Assembly (NCBI GenBank): GCA_023664445.1
Contig: JAMPFN010000008.1
Coordinates: 1-63,710, forward strand
Length of the DNA stretch: 63,710 nucleotides
Direction: 5' to 3'
Source of the DNA: Clostridium sp.
Lineage (GTDB): Bacteria; Bacillota; Clostridia; Oscillospirales; Ruminococcaceae
Of the stretch, positions 1-7,235 are shown in pieces. The notes beneath the pieces were generated by a model. The model ran no database searches. It was not told the DNA's origin and worked only from the letters and a program-made list of their open reading frames with translations. A program made the position numbers and the translations under genes. Each line of letters starts with the position of its first letter. Position 1 is the stretch's first letter.

Positions 1-170
1 TGTCAATGAAAGAGCTTCTGCTTATCGCAAAAAAGCTCGGTATCGGCAAATACAACGTGAACGAGGACCGCGTTTTCGGCGACGGTACATTCTTATACCA
101 GAATTACCTAGTATGTCAAAATATAATTTGTAAGTATTTTTCTTCGCCGAAGCTGCACTCGCAAAAATGA
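1..170 (+). CDS. 5'-truncated ORF, unknown product
   Basis: An open frame enters from the left edge and stops with TGA at 168-170. It reads SMKELLLIAKKLGI, then KYNVNEDRVFGDGTFLYQNYL, then a less protein-like tail. The first 35 or so residues look like a genuine coding segment, with good codon use and balanced composition; the last 18 do not. I do not recognise the family. The reading may be cut at about position 110, where an unrelated minus-strand coding-like stretch begins. It would be a neighbour-genome or host gene fragment rather than a phage gene, but that is inference. Confidence 0.3.
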   Translation, partial: SMKELLLIAKKLGIGKYNVNEDRVFGDGTFLYQNYLVCQNIICKYFSSPKLHSQK

Positions 171-232
171 TGATTGCAGTAAGAACGTGCATAATCGCTA
201 AACTAATTATAAACTTTGATTTGATCTTTCAT
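112..232 (-). pseudogene. secreted-peptide gene start, frameshifted
   Basis: An excellent ribosome site (AAGGAGGG) precedes ATG at 232, but that frame ends after nine codons. In the neighbouring frame the same DNA encodes a typical signal peptide: a Lys-rich start, a hydrophobic run (FIISLAIMHVLTAIIIF), and an ASAASA cleavage site followed by KKNTYKLYFD. One base removed near 215-225 would join the ribosome site to the signal peptide. The coding character fades near 110, where the opposite-strand fragment takes over. I read it as the broken 5' end of a small secreted-protein gene; a sequencing indel is the alternative. Confidence 0.35.
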
Positions 233-586
233 AAATAATCCCTCCTTGTATAGATTTAAAACTGAAGATTACGACTAATTCGTCAGAAGTACTTGTTCAA
301 TTTAAATACTATTGAACAACTTATATATATAATAAATTTCACCACCAAAAAATACAAATTTCAAGTATTTTTTCAAATATTTGTGCCGAGGCCTGTAGTG
401 AAAAGGTTTTTATGCAGCATTACATTTGGAATGTAAATTTACTCTTTTTCCAAACATTTCTATTTAATCTTAATTAGGCTTGCATTATTTGGTCGATAGC
501 CATACAAAAGAATTATGCAGTTTTTTAGGCAGAGTATAGAATATTTGGCAACTCCGAAAAAATTTTGAAGTTTTTAAAAAAAAGTA
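233..586. other. AT-rich intergenic stretch, no gene seen
   Basis: About 350 bases with no supportable gene on either strand. The only clear structure is an inverted repeat with 8-bp arms (TTGTTCAA at 293-300, TTGAACAA at 312-319), which could be an operator or weak hairpin for the leader of the gene at 232. The rest is very AT-rich. Confidence 0.5.
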
Positions 587-615
587 TTGACATTGAATTA
601 TTTTTGTGATATAAT
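587..615 (+). promoter_or_regulatory. sigma-A promoter for tRNA-Gln
   Basis: TTGACA at 587-592, a 17-base spacer and TATAAT at 610-615, with TG one base before the -10 (extended -10). This near-perfect consensus faces the tRNA, which starts 36 bases downstream of the -10. No other downstream gene on this strand explains it. Confidence 0.85.
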
Positions 616-650
616 ATTAATGAAATTAAGTGATACTGCTTGTATTATAT

Positions 651-726
651 TGGGGTGTCGCCAAGTGGTAAGGCAGAGGACTCTGACTCCTCCATCCCGT
701 GGGTTCAAATCCTACCACCCCAACCA
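651..726 (+). tRNA. tRNA-Gln (anticodon CTG)
   Basis: A full cloverleaf can be drawn. The acceptor TGGGGTG pairs with CACCCCA, the D-arm is GCC/GGC, the anticodon stem GAGGA/TCCTC holds loop CTCTGAC with anticodon CTG (reads CAG, Gln), and the T-arm is GTGGG/CCTAC with loop TTCAAAT. Discriminator A723 is followed by an encoded CCA at 724-726. It has its own promoter and terminator, so it is an independent plus-strand unit facing the minus-strand phage genes. It could be phage-encoded or a host gene next to an integrated element; I see no second copy of its 3' end in the window to mark an attachment site. Confidence 0.95.
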
Positions 727-801
727 ACACGTTATTATACGAACACAGTTTACCTTGAAAATGGGTTTGTTATGACAATCTGGTTTGTATAATCCAAAAG
801 A

Positions 802-835
802 AGCAGAGGTTCCGTTAAAGGAATCTCTGCTTTAT
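802..835 (+). terminator. rho-independent terminator after tRNA-Gln
   Basis: A 12-bp stem with one G-T pair (AGCAGAGGTTCC / GGAATCTCTGCT), loop GTTAAA, then TTTATTATTT. It lies about 75 bases after the tRNA. Confidence 0.85.
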
Positions 836-844
836 TATTTATTC

Positions 845-985
845 TTAATATTCAGATTCATCATCTGCATATATTTCTGCAACATCATTAATGAATGCTG
901 TTACTTGTGATCTGAGACTGTTAAGGCAGCTCATGTAGGAGAATAACCATGATGTTACAAACTGATCTTCATAAGAATTGCCCTA
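845..985 (-). pseudogene. in-frame readable extension past two stops
   Basis: Directly after the stop of the gene at 986-1507, the same frame reads TGA TAG and then 43 codons of protein-like sequence (GNSYEDQFVTSW, later VTAFINDVAEIYADDESEY) to TAA at 845-847. The only internal ATG (932-934) gives 29 residues and lacks a ribosome site. It could be a decayed C-terminal extension of the upstream gene, a readthrough tail, or a small gene with a non-standard start. No function can be named. Confidence 0.3.
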
Positions 986-1507
986 TCAATCCCACATATT
1001 AAAAATATTATTATCTCTGACGAAATTTTCTAATTCTGCTACGTTCTTGATGTCCTTCATTTCCTTTTCATACTCATTATAAAAATTAAATTCTTGTAAC
1101 AATTCAGAAAATGTAATGCCTTTGCGGAAAAATTCCACAACATCCCCCTCATATATTTCTCGATTCCATACTGCCGCAAATAAAACTTTGTATTTTACAA
1201 AAAACGCTTTCATGTTTCGTATATCTTTATTTGATACATCTTTATCGTTTCTTCCCGGTGTAAATTTCCAATCTCCGTGTAATTCCAATACTCCGAAATC
1301 ACTTTCATTTATTTTAGTATCGTTAAACGACACTTTCACTCTGATTGCATGTGATGCTTTTTGCATAGAGAAATAGAATGAAAAATCAATTTTATCTGTT
1401 TTTACATACTTTCCTCTTAAATTTGACATTCCAAATATATCATCAGGATCATCTTCATAAATAATATCTGCCTTTGGCAATAATTCACCATTCCTGTATA
1501 TTTTCAC
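986..1507 (-). CDS. hypothetical protein, MKIY-type N-terminus
   Basis: A 173-residue soluble protein of unknown family. It starts MKIYRNGELLPKAD, which fits the N-terminal pattern shared by about 20 small proteins in this genome (MK-I/K/R-Y-I/V-K/R-S). The middle is mixed alpha/beta, and the C-terminal third is rich in acidic and aromatic residues (EYEKEMKDIKNVAELENF). It is monocistronic: a sigma-A promoter with flanking inverted repeat lies at 1530-1577. There are no membrane segments or recognisable catalytic motifs. Expression from a host-type promoter suggests an early or constitutive accessory gene. Confidence 0.75.
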   Translation of the reverse strand: MKIYRNGELLPKADIIYEDDPDDIFGMSNLRGKYVKTDKIDFSFYFSMQKASHAIRVKVSFNDTKINESDFGVLELHGDWKFTPGRNDKDVSNKDIRNMKAFFVKYKVLFAAVWNREIYEGDVVEFFRKGITFSELLQEFNFYNEYEKEMKDIKNVAELENFVRDNNIFNMWD

Positions 1508-1529
1508 AATCGAACTCCTATTAATATCA

Positions 1530-1577
1530 AATTTTTCTGCCTACTACAATTATATCGTAAGCAGAAAAATTTGTAAA
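1530..1577 (-). promoter_or_regulatory. sigma-A promoter with flanking inverted repeat
   Basis: On the minus strand, TTTACA (1572-1577), a 17-base spacer ending TACGA, and TATAAT (1549-1554). A perfect 11-bp inverted repeat (arms 1530-1540 and 1561-1571) brackets the -10, which suggests an operator that covers the polymerase site. It drives the gene at 986-1507. Confidence 0.75.
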
Positions 1578-1593
1578 GTATTTTCTTGACTTT

Positions 1594-3597
1594 TTATTCA
1601 ATATCCAACATATCAGCAACGCCGCTCATTATGTAATCCACACATGGAAGAGCAACGCTGTTACCAAGTGCTTTGTATCTTGCAGAATCTGATTCTCCCT
1701 CAGTCCAATTGTCATAAAATCCTTGTAGCCTTTCACATTCTAACGGTGTAAGACGTCTTACTATGGATTTAGGCTTAACTACTATCGGTGGGTCTTTATA
1801 ATCTCTCGCTGATAAAGTAGGTGCTTTATCTTCATTAACCTGTGACCAACAGCCACATGTCATTGTTAATGGTTTTTTATCACCATTATCTTCCGAAGGA
1901 TTTTCAATAACAAAAGGCGTATTATTTCCACCCGTTCCCATAGCGGCAGTTAATGTAGGGCATACATCATCTTTTACTTCAGACCATCTGCAATCCTGAC
2001 TGTGATTTTCAATAAGGACCGCTGTTTTCTGACAGCTCAGAAGTGGTGGTGAAATTTTTTCACCATACGGAAGTACAGGCATACTTCCGCCTTGCTGATA
2101 AGCAAATGCGGCTACATATGGATCAGCATTTTCTACTTGTTCTGTGTATGCAACAGCAGGTCTGTCTACGGTAGTTAATGTGTAGCTCACATCTTTTTTC
2201 CAACCCTTACCGTTGCAGCCGGCAGTATCCGCACGGTCAATACAATTCCCCTGAATACAATAAACAGGTTCTTCCACGACTATATTTCCGCCTTGATTGC
2301 AAGTCGGATTTAATCCGTTTGTATCAAGAGTTTTGCTTTTATCGGTTTCATAAATACCGCTGTCAGGATTGTCGGATTTCATGGAGTTGCTTGATACAGA
2401 ACACAAACCATACACAGTAGATTCTGATTCAGTTACAACAGCCATTTGGTTGTCACCCATTTGAGAAGTTAATGTACCTGCAATACCTTCCCATACATGA
2501 CCGCCTAATCTTGATGCAGCGCCGGGTTCAAATGCAAGCGGTTTTTCAGGTTCATCAAGCACAACATACGGCTTGTTACTTCCGCTTGTACCATTGGCAG
2601 CCGTAAGGGTAGGACATTTATCAATCATTATTTCTGCATTCGCCTGTTGTGTAGCTACACAGATAATACTATCAGATGGTTTATCAAAAACAAAATTATC
2701 TCCGTTGTATGCTCCGGCATTGCCGTTCCACTTGCTGCCATAACAAGCTGTCAGCGTAGATGTCACACTATTTCCTCCTGCTGTTGTTCTATCCCCACTT
2801 GCAGTTCCAACGCCCTTTTCAGTCTTGGCGGCAAATCTTTTCCACGGGACTTTGCACGGCGTAATATGCCTTCGCAGGCTTTCGGGCTTAAAGAGTATTT
2901 CTCCGGCGCTCTGTCCTGTAAAATCTGCGACAAGGAAGATTCTACGGCGACGCTGGGGAACTCCCCAATATTGTGCGTCAAGAGTTCTCCATGCGATGGA
3001 GCAGGATTCTCCCAAAATCTCCCCTGCGTTTGTCCATTTCTCAGGTCTAAACGAAGGAATCCTTTCGCCCACGAGCTTGCAGAATTCTTGGAGGACGCAG
3101 AAGAAGTCGTCTCCGTTGTTACTGCTAAGTGCTCCTGAGACATTTTCCCAGATAACAACTTTTGGATAGCATTCATTTGTTTTTTCCCTCATTTCTCTGA
3201 TAATTCTTATCTGTTCCATAAACAGACCACTTCGTGTAAATTCAAGCTCAGTACCACATTTAGGGCAGTTCTGCATATCATCAGCAAACTCAACGAGAGT
3301 TCCGCAGTTCTCACATTTAAGCTTGATACCGCTTTGTTTTCCGGCGGCTGACAAATCCTGACATGGACTTCCGCCGGTAAGTACATCAACAGGTTCTATT
3401 TTATCACCATGAATCTTTGTTATATCGCCGATATGGTTCATATTCGGGAAGTGCTTGCTTGTAATTCTTATACAAGCAGGTTCAACCTCACTTGCCCATA
3501 CAGGTTCTATGCCGTACCAGCTCCCGACAAGTTCAAATCCACCTATTCCCGAAAACAGTGAACCTAATTTCAATTTCGTTTCAGACAATCGTATCAA
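1594..3597 (-). CDS. C5-cytosine DNA methyltransferase with repeat-rich insert
   Basis: A 667-residue DNA (cytosine-5) methyltransferase. Motif I FSGIGGFEL is at about 15-24, the catalytic motif IV GGSPCQDLS at about 76, motif VI ENVSGA near 150, motif VIII QRRRRIFLV near 213, IX RRLTPLECERLQGF near 615 and X ALGNS near 645. A four-Cys zinc ribbon (CENC, CPKC) is inserted after motif IV. Between VIII and IX lies a region of about 370 residues with seven or eight degenerate repeats around TLTA-xxG and P-x-VV; this is where the target-recognition domain belongs. It is about twice the size of a simple Dcm enzyme. It heads a cluster of modification genes (3604-9774), likely to protect phage DNA from restriction. 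Confidence 0.92.
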   Translation of the reverse strand: MIRLSETKLKLGSLFSGIGGFELVGSWYGIEPVWASEVEPACIRITSKHFPNMNHIGDITKIHGDKIEPVDVLTGGSPCQDLSAAGKQSGIKLKCENCGTLVEFADDMQNCPKCGTELEFTRSGLFMEQIRIIREMREKTNECYPKVVIWENVSGALSSNNGDDFFCVLQEFCKLVGERIPSFRPEKWTNAGEILGESCSIAWRTLDAQYWGVPQRRRRIFLVADFTGQSAGEILFKPESLRRHITPCKVPWKRFAAKTEKGVGTASGDRTTAGGNSVTSTLTACYGSKWNGNAGAYNGDNFVFDKPSDSIICVATQQANAEIMIDKCPTLTAANGTSGSNKPYVVLDEPEKPLAFEPGAASRLGGHVWEGIAGTLTSQMGDNQMAVVTESESTVYGLCSVSSNSMKSDNPDSGIYETDKSKTLDTNGLNPTCNQGGNIVVEEPVYCIQGNCIDRADTAGCNGKGWKKDVSYTLTTVDRPAVAYTEQVENADPYVAAFAYQQGGSMPVLPYGEKISPPLLSCQKTAVLIENHSQDCRWSEVKDDVCPTLTAAMGTGGNNTPFVIENPSEDNGDKKPLTMTCGCWSQVNEDKAPTLSARDYKDPPIVVKPKSIVRRLTPLECERLQGFYDNWTEGESDSARYKALGNSVALPCVDYIMSGVADMLDIE

Positions 3598-3603
3598 CCT
3601 CCA

Positions 3604-4143
3604 TTAAAATAATTTCCTCGGTTTTATATGTACATCACTTGTTTTTATTTCAACTGTACAAATTGTATCGTTCCTATTACCCCCATGCGGAACAAGTAAT
3701 ATTCTTGTCATCTCAAATCCTCTATTTATTCCGCATCCCATGCTGTTCCAACCAAAACAAATAGCTTTACCCCCGATTTTCAATATTCTGGATATTTCAT
3801 CTTTTAATCCACTCCAAAATGTTGTTTTACCATCCCACTTAATTTCACCATTGATTCCGTCATAACATTCTCGTACTTGTCTTGGAGAATACGGCGGATC
3901 GAATAGTACTCCATCTATAGATTGATTTTCAAACATTTTGAGAAAATCGATAGCCTCCATATGATAGTTAGTTTTTCTTTCCACATTCAAGTCATTTGTA
4001 ATTGTTGCAGGACTATTCATTCCAGCAAATGGATCAATCCATATAGACTTACTTATATCTAACTCTTCTTTTAACAATGATGCGATTGGGGGGATAGTAA
4101 ATGTCCACTTATTTGGCATAGCCCAAACCCTCTCTATTTTCAT
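3604..4143 (-). CDS. adenine-type DNA methyltransferase, small
   Basis: A 179-residue SAM-dependent methyltransferase of the N6-adenine/N4-cytosine amino group. Motif I-like WIDPFAGMNSPA is at about 36-47 and the catalytic DPPY (FDPPYSPRQ) at about 82. ILKIGGKAICFGWNS matches the later strand motif. It ends six bases before the C5 methyltransferase start. Its last residues, KPRKLF, match the C-termini of three other proteins here. Short for the family: there is no separate target-recognition domain, so specificity cannot be guessed. Co-transcribed with 4152-5105. Confidence 0.85.
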   Translation of the reverse strand: MKIERVWAMPNKWTFTIPPIASLLKEELDISKSIWIDPFAGMNSPATITNDLNVERKTNYHMEAIDFLKMFENQSIDGVLFDPPYSPRQVRECYDGINGEIKWDGKTTFWSGLKDEISRILKIGGKAICFGWNSMGCGINRGFEMTRILLVPHGGNRNDTICTVEIKTSDVHIKPRKLF

Positions 4144-4151
4144 CTGTTATT

Positions 4152-5105
4152 TTACCTCCTGATTTTATAATTTGTAATAAACACTTCTTCTGCCATAGAA
4201 TTTCCTTTTCCACAGGCTGAATATGTATGAGAAGAAAAATTATGAACATAGAAATGATTATACTTGCTCCAATCAATCAAAGACTGATTTGTTTTTACTT
4301 TATTACAGAATACATTGCTCATTCCAAATTTGATATTTCTTTCATTCAGAGATTCACATAACCGATATAATGCATTTTCATCTGTTTCAGACCAGCCTGC
4401 ATATCCATTCCGACCTTCCGTATATACGGCAAGGGTTATTAAATACGGCGGATCTATGTACACATAATCTGATTCAGTAAGAGAACTTATGTCAAAATCC
4501 CTGAAATCCACATTCATGATCTCAACATTTTGATCATGAAAGAAATCACAGCCGTCTATAACAGCTTGTTTCTGGTAATCAGAGAAATGATCATTACCGC
4601 AAGGCATATTGAAATCTCCGTCTGCATTGAATCTGAACTGCTGTGAAAACGAAAAGTACATCAATGTACAAAAATCAAATACAGATTTTGTTGTGTTATA
4701 TTCATTTCTGAGATTTATATAAGCGCTTTTATACTGCTTGATTTTCTCAGTGTTTTGATAAACATTACGTTTCGTACTTTCCGTTGCAAGACCGAATTGC
4801 TCAATTCGATTATCAATATGCTGTAAAATCTCATCTGCTGAATACTCTTTAAACAACCGATAAAGTTCAATTAAATGAGTATCAATATCATTAAGAATAA
4901 TGTGATCAGCTTTTGTGTTCATTGATACGATTCCGCTTCCCGCAAATAAATCTACAAACGTATTGATCTTATTCGGAAACATACTTATCAGTCCTTTATT
5001 TATAAGCCTTTTCTTGTTCCCCATATATGGAATAGGACTGATAATTGTTTTATCAGACACCCTTGCTGAATCTGATTTTGATTCAAATAATCGTATTGGA
5101 TTCAT
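4152..5105 (-). CDS. D12-class (Dam-like) adenine DNA methyltransferase
   Basis: A 317-residue N6-adenine methyltransferase. The N-terminal PIPYMGNKKRL motif, FVDLFAGSG (about 50-58), ILNDID (about 70) and catalytic DPPY (IDPPYL, about 221) are the classic D12-class order. Length and layout are typical of Dam/DpnM-type enzymes. It is first in a three-gene run with 3604 and 1594, spaced 8 and 6 bases. Upstream lie a ribosome site (GGGAGGG), one TATATAAGGT element and one AATCGTTATTAT motif, so it is expressed with the phage programme. Confidence 0.92.
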   Translation of the reverse strand: MNPIRLFESKSDSARVSDKTIISPIPYMGNKKRLINKGLISMFPNKINTFVDLFAGSGIVSMNTKADHIILNDIDTHLIELYRLFKEYSADEILQHIDNRIEQFGLATESTKRNVYQNTEKIKQYKSAYINLRNEYNTTKSVFDFCTLMYFSFSQQFRFNADGDFNMPCGNDHFSDYQKQAVIDGCDFFHDQNVEIMNVDFRDFDISSLTESDYVYIDPPYLITLAVYTEGRNGYAGWSETDENALYRLCESLNERNIKFGMSNVFCNKVKTNQSLIDWSKYNHFYVHNFSSHTYSACGKGNSMAEEVFITNYKIRR

Positions 5106-5131
5106 GAAACTATTTCACTCCCTCCCAATAA

Positions 5132-5141
5132 TATATAAGGT
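5132..5141 (-). promoter_or_regulatory. TATATAAGGT element in 5' leader
   Basis: Minus-strand ACCTTATATA lies 27 bases upstream of the start of the D12 methyltransferase and downstream of the 5185 motif. One of eight non-coding copies in the window. Role unknown. Confidence 0.45.
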
Positions 5142-5184
5142 CTGTTTAATTTACTTGAAATTTGACATTTACACTCTTATATCT

Positions 5185-5196
5185 ATAATAACGATT
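5185..5196 (-). promoter_or_regulatory. phage promoter motif AATCGTTATTAT
   Basis: A perfect copy on the minus strand, with TTTTTGATTTC upstream so that GATT...AATC forms a small inverted repeat. It lies 80 bases before the D12 methyltransferase start, at the head of the three-gene methylase run. Confidence 0.6.
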
Positions 5197-5250
5197 CCCT
5201 GAAATCAAAAAATACTGCATCAAGTAAACACTTAATGCAGTATTTCCAAA

Positions 5251-5415
5251 TTAAAATAATTTTTTGGCGGTTCTTTCAAATGTTTTATGACTTGGTTTAA
5301 CAATAAAATCATCTGATACTTCGTTTCCCCAACAGTCCCAATCAGGATATTTCTGCCTTGCAAAATATTTATATGTATTATAACGATTGTCAAAATCACA
5401 AAAAATAAAGTCACT
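5251..5415 (-). pseudogene. C-terminal coding fragment ending AKKLF
   Basis: An open frame with no usable start codon reads FDNRYNTYKYFARQ, then PDWDCWGNEV, and ends FERTAKKLF before TAA at 5251-5253. Composition is convincingly protein-like, and the ending matches the KP(K/R)(K/R)LF tail of other phage proteins. A copy of the AATCGTTAT motif (5377-5388) lies inside it, encoding NRYN. It probably is the remnant of a gene whose 5' part was removed when the ATPase at 5460 was inserted; a non-ATG start is the alternative. Confidence 0.4.
5377..5388 (-). promoter_or_regulatory. variant phage promoter motif
   Basis: AATCGTTATAAT on the minus strand, just after the terminator of the ATPase gene. 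Its position after a terminator is typical of the motif, but it overlaps a coding-like fragment and has no clear gene start behind it. Confidence 0.35.
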
Positions 5416-5443
5416 TCAAAAATTTATCTGAAGTGACTTTATT
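5400..5443 (-). terminator. terminator after AAA/DUF4143 ATPase
   Basis: A perfect 15-bp stem (5404-5418 with 5429-5443) with a 10-base loop, followed on the minus strand by a T run. The stem is symmetric enough to work in both directions. Confidence 0.85.
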
Positions 5444-5459
5444 GAATATTTTGATAAAA

Positions 5460-6641
5460 TTATTGTAATAAGAAATCAATTATATTGATAATTTTGATTC
5501 CCTCTTCATCCATTGGTAGTTCATCCATTGTGATGATATACTTGGGGTAGTTATCCTGAACACGCTTCAATGGCGTGATTTCTCTCTGAAAGGTGTTCTC
5601 ATCAATTATAGTTGCAGATACTTGATAATATATCCTTTCACCGTTATGTTCTGCAACAAAGTCAATTTCTAAGTCGCCGACCTTTCCGACGCTTACCTTG
5701 CAGCCGCGGCGGATCAGTTCCAAATACACGATGTTTTCAAGAACATGACCGATGTCCTGTCTGCGGTTACCAATCAATAAACGACGAAGCCCAATATCCA
5801 CAGCGTAATACTTTTCCAGTGATTTTAAATGCTGTTTGCCCTGAACATCATACCGTTCTGTCTTGTACAGAATGAAAGCGTCTGACAGTGCAGTGATATA
5901 GTTTTCCACCGTTACAGGTGTTGTTTTTCTGCCGAAAGAAGTCAGGCTGTCTGCAATCTTTTTGGAAGATACAATATTTCCGATGTTGTCAAACAGAAAT
6001 TTTACAACACTTTCCAACAGTCTGATATCATTTATACGTTTTCTTGCTGCTATATCCTTAAGCAGTACCGTATGATAAATACCGATAAGATAATCGGCTC
6101 TGATTTCATCATCAGTTATCTGAACTGCATAGGGGAAACCGCCGTATTGAAAATAGTTCTGCCATGCAGTGCGTTTATCAAGGTTGGATAATTCGAGATA
6201 TTCTGCAAATGATAACGGAAGCATCGGAATTTCAATATATCTGCCTGAAAGCAGAGTAGCAAGCTCTCCGGACAGTAAATGTGCATTGGACCCGGTAATA
6301 TAAATGTCCGTCTGTTCGCGGATAAACAACGAATCCACAGCTTTTTGGAAATCCGGAACAGCCTGTATTTCGTCAAGGAAGATGTATGTCATCTTATCAG
6401 TCTGCAAATGTTCAATTACATAGTCATGTAAAGCGTGGTATTCAAGAAGATGCTCATTTGCAACATCTTCAAAGTTAATTGTAATGATTTGTTCGGAATC
6501 CACACCGGATCTCAGAAGATATTCCTGAAACTGTTTCAGCAATGTGGATTTTCCGCATCGTCTTACGCCTGTCACCACTTTGATGATCTGCTGATTTTGT
6601 AGTTTCTTAATTTTATTCATATACTGTTTACGTTCAACCAT
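5460..6641 (-). CDS. AAA ATPase with DUF4143 domain
   Basis: A 393-residue P-loop ATPase. Walker A GVRRCGKST is at about 23-31, Walker B YIFLDEIQ near 86, sensor-like TGSNAHLLSGELATLLSGR near 116, and LPLSFAEYLEL is a signature of the AAA_14/DUF4143 family. The C-terminal half has the DUF4143 nuclease-like features (LENIVYLEL, then DLEIDFVAE). Family members are common in bacterial chromosomes and mobile elements; the biochemical role is not settled. ATG at 6641 is chosen for its AGAGGTG site. The gene has its own sigma-A promoter, a 44-bp palindrome and its own terminator, so it looks like a moron gene dropped between phage operons. Confidence 0.88.
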   Translation of the reverse strand: MVERKQYMNKIKKLQNQQIIKVVTGVRRCGKSTLLKQFQEYLLRSGVDSEQIITINFEDVANEHLLEYHALHDYVIEHLQTDKMTYIFLDEIQAVPDFQKAVDSLFIREQTDIYITGSNAHLLSGELATLLSGRYIEIPMLPLSFAEYLELSNLDKRTAWQNYFQYGGFPYAVQITDDEIRADYLIGIYHTVLLKDIAARKRINDIRLLESVVKFLFDNIGNIVSSKKIADSLTSFGRKTTPVTVENYITALSDAFILYKTERYDVQGKQHLKSLEKYYAVDIGLRRLLIGNRRQDIGHVLENIVYLELIRRGCKVSVGKVGDLEIDFVAEHNGERIYYQVSATIIDENTFQREITPLKRVQDNYPKYIITMDELPMDEEGIKIINIIDFLLQ

Positions 6642-6658
6642 GCTATCACCTCTGTTAT

Positions 6659-6688
6659 AGTATACCACAAAAAATCTATAAAAGTCAA
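6659..6688 (-). promoter_or_regulatory. sigma-A promoter of the ATPase gene
   Basis: TTGACT (6683-6688), an 18-base spacer and TATACT (6659-6664) with TG before the -10, on the minus strand. The -35 lies in one arm of the palindrome at 6681-6724. Confidence 0.7.
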
Positions 6689-6724
6689 TAGTTTTTGAAG
6701 TATACTTTAAAAACTATTGACTTT
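6681..6724. repeat. 44-bp near-perfect palindrome
   Basis: Arms of 16 bp (6681-6696 and 6709-6724) are exact reverse complements. The 12-base centre is itself palindromic (AAGTATACTT) apart from its outer pair. It overlaps the -35 box of the ATPase promoter and so could be an operator or a cruciform-forming site; it could also be the scar of a mobile element. Confidence 0.85.
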
Positions 6725-6781
6725 AATCTTTTATAAATACGGATCAAGGCTTATGATTCTATCAATTTTTCTTTATAGAGA

Positions 6782-7156
6782 CTAATCCTTTCTCCACTCA
6801 TTATCAAGATAGCACTTATAATGCTGACTGTTATCATATCGGATTATCGGTTCACTGCGTAATCCAAACTCAGATTTGATCAAGGGAATAAATTCATCAT
6901 CAACATTGGGATTCATATAGATGATTGGCTTTCCCTTGTTAGAAATATCAACTCTTCCTCTTGGATAGTAGTTATATGGTTTATTGCAGCCACGAGGTTT
7001 AACATCGTTCCATAACTTTTTATGATTATATGTGTTTCCGGATTTTGCAACACCTTCAAGGGAGTCGTCCATAAATGGAAATGCCAGAAGTTCATCATTA
7101 ATTACCCAGAATACACCTCTGGACATTTCCTTTGCTGATTTAATATATACTTTCAT
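6782..7156 (-). CDS. hypothetical protein, paralogue of 31095-31568
   Basis: A 124-residue protein starting MKVYIKSAKEMSRG, one of the shared N-termini. It aligns with the protein at 31095-31568 through G-x-FWVI-(N/D)-DEL, a central H-x-x-W, and YYPRGRV / YFPRGRV followed by a conserved patch ending in the Ile-rich C-terminal third. The two therefore belong to one unnamed family that was duplicated or acquired twice. No catalytic motif is recognised. It has a sigma-A promoter at 7196-7224 and lies alone between the ATPase and the PP-loop gene. Confidence 0.75.
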   Translation of the reverse strand: MKVYIKSAKEMSRGVFWVINDELLAFPFMDDSLEGVAKSGNTYNHKKLWNDVKPRGCNKPYNYYPRGRVDISNKGKPIIYMNPNVDDEFIPLIKSEFGLRSEPIIRYDNSQHYKCYLDNEWRKD

Positions 7157-7195
7157 ATTTCTATACCTCTTATTTGTCTTTATATCTCACATATA

Positions 7196-7224
7196 ATTAT
7201 ATCGTACTTAATATTATTTGTAAA
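7196..7224 (-). promoter_or_regulatory. sigma-A promoter, TACGA subclass
   Basis: Minus-strand TTTACA (7219-7224), a 17-base spacer ending TACGA, and TATAAT (7196-7201). Almost the same as the promoters at 1549 and 28701. It drives the gene at 6782-7156. Confidence 0.75.
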
Positions 7225-7235
7225 GATATTTTATA

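Noticed and set aside
651..726. Prophage attachment site at tRNA-Gln
   Set aside because: No second copy of the tRNA 3' end and no integrase gene is visible in the window.
2763..3176. Long antisense open frames over the C5 methyltransferase and baseplate genes
   Set aside because: Codon use and composition are those of reversed genes, there are no ribosome sites, and they overlap strongly supported genes.
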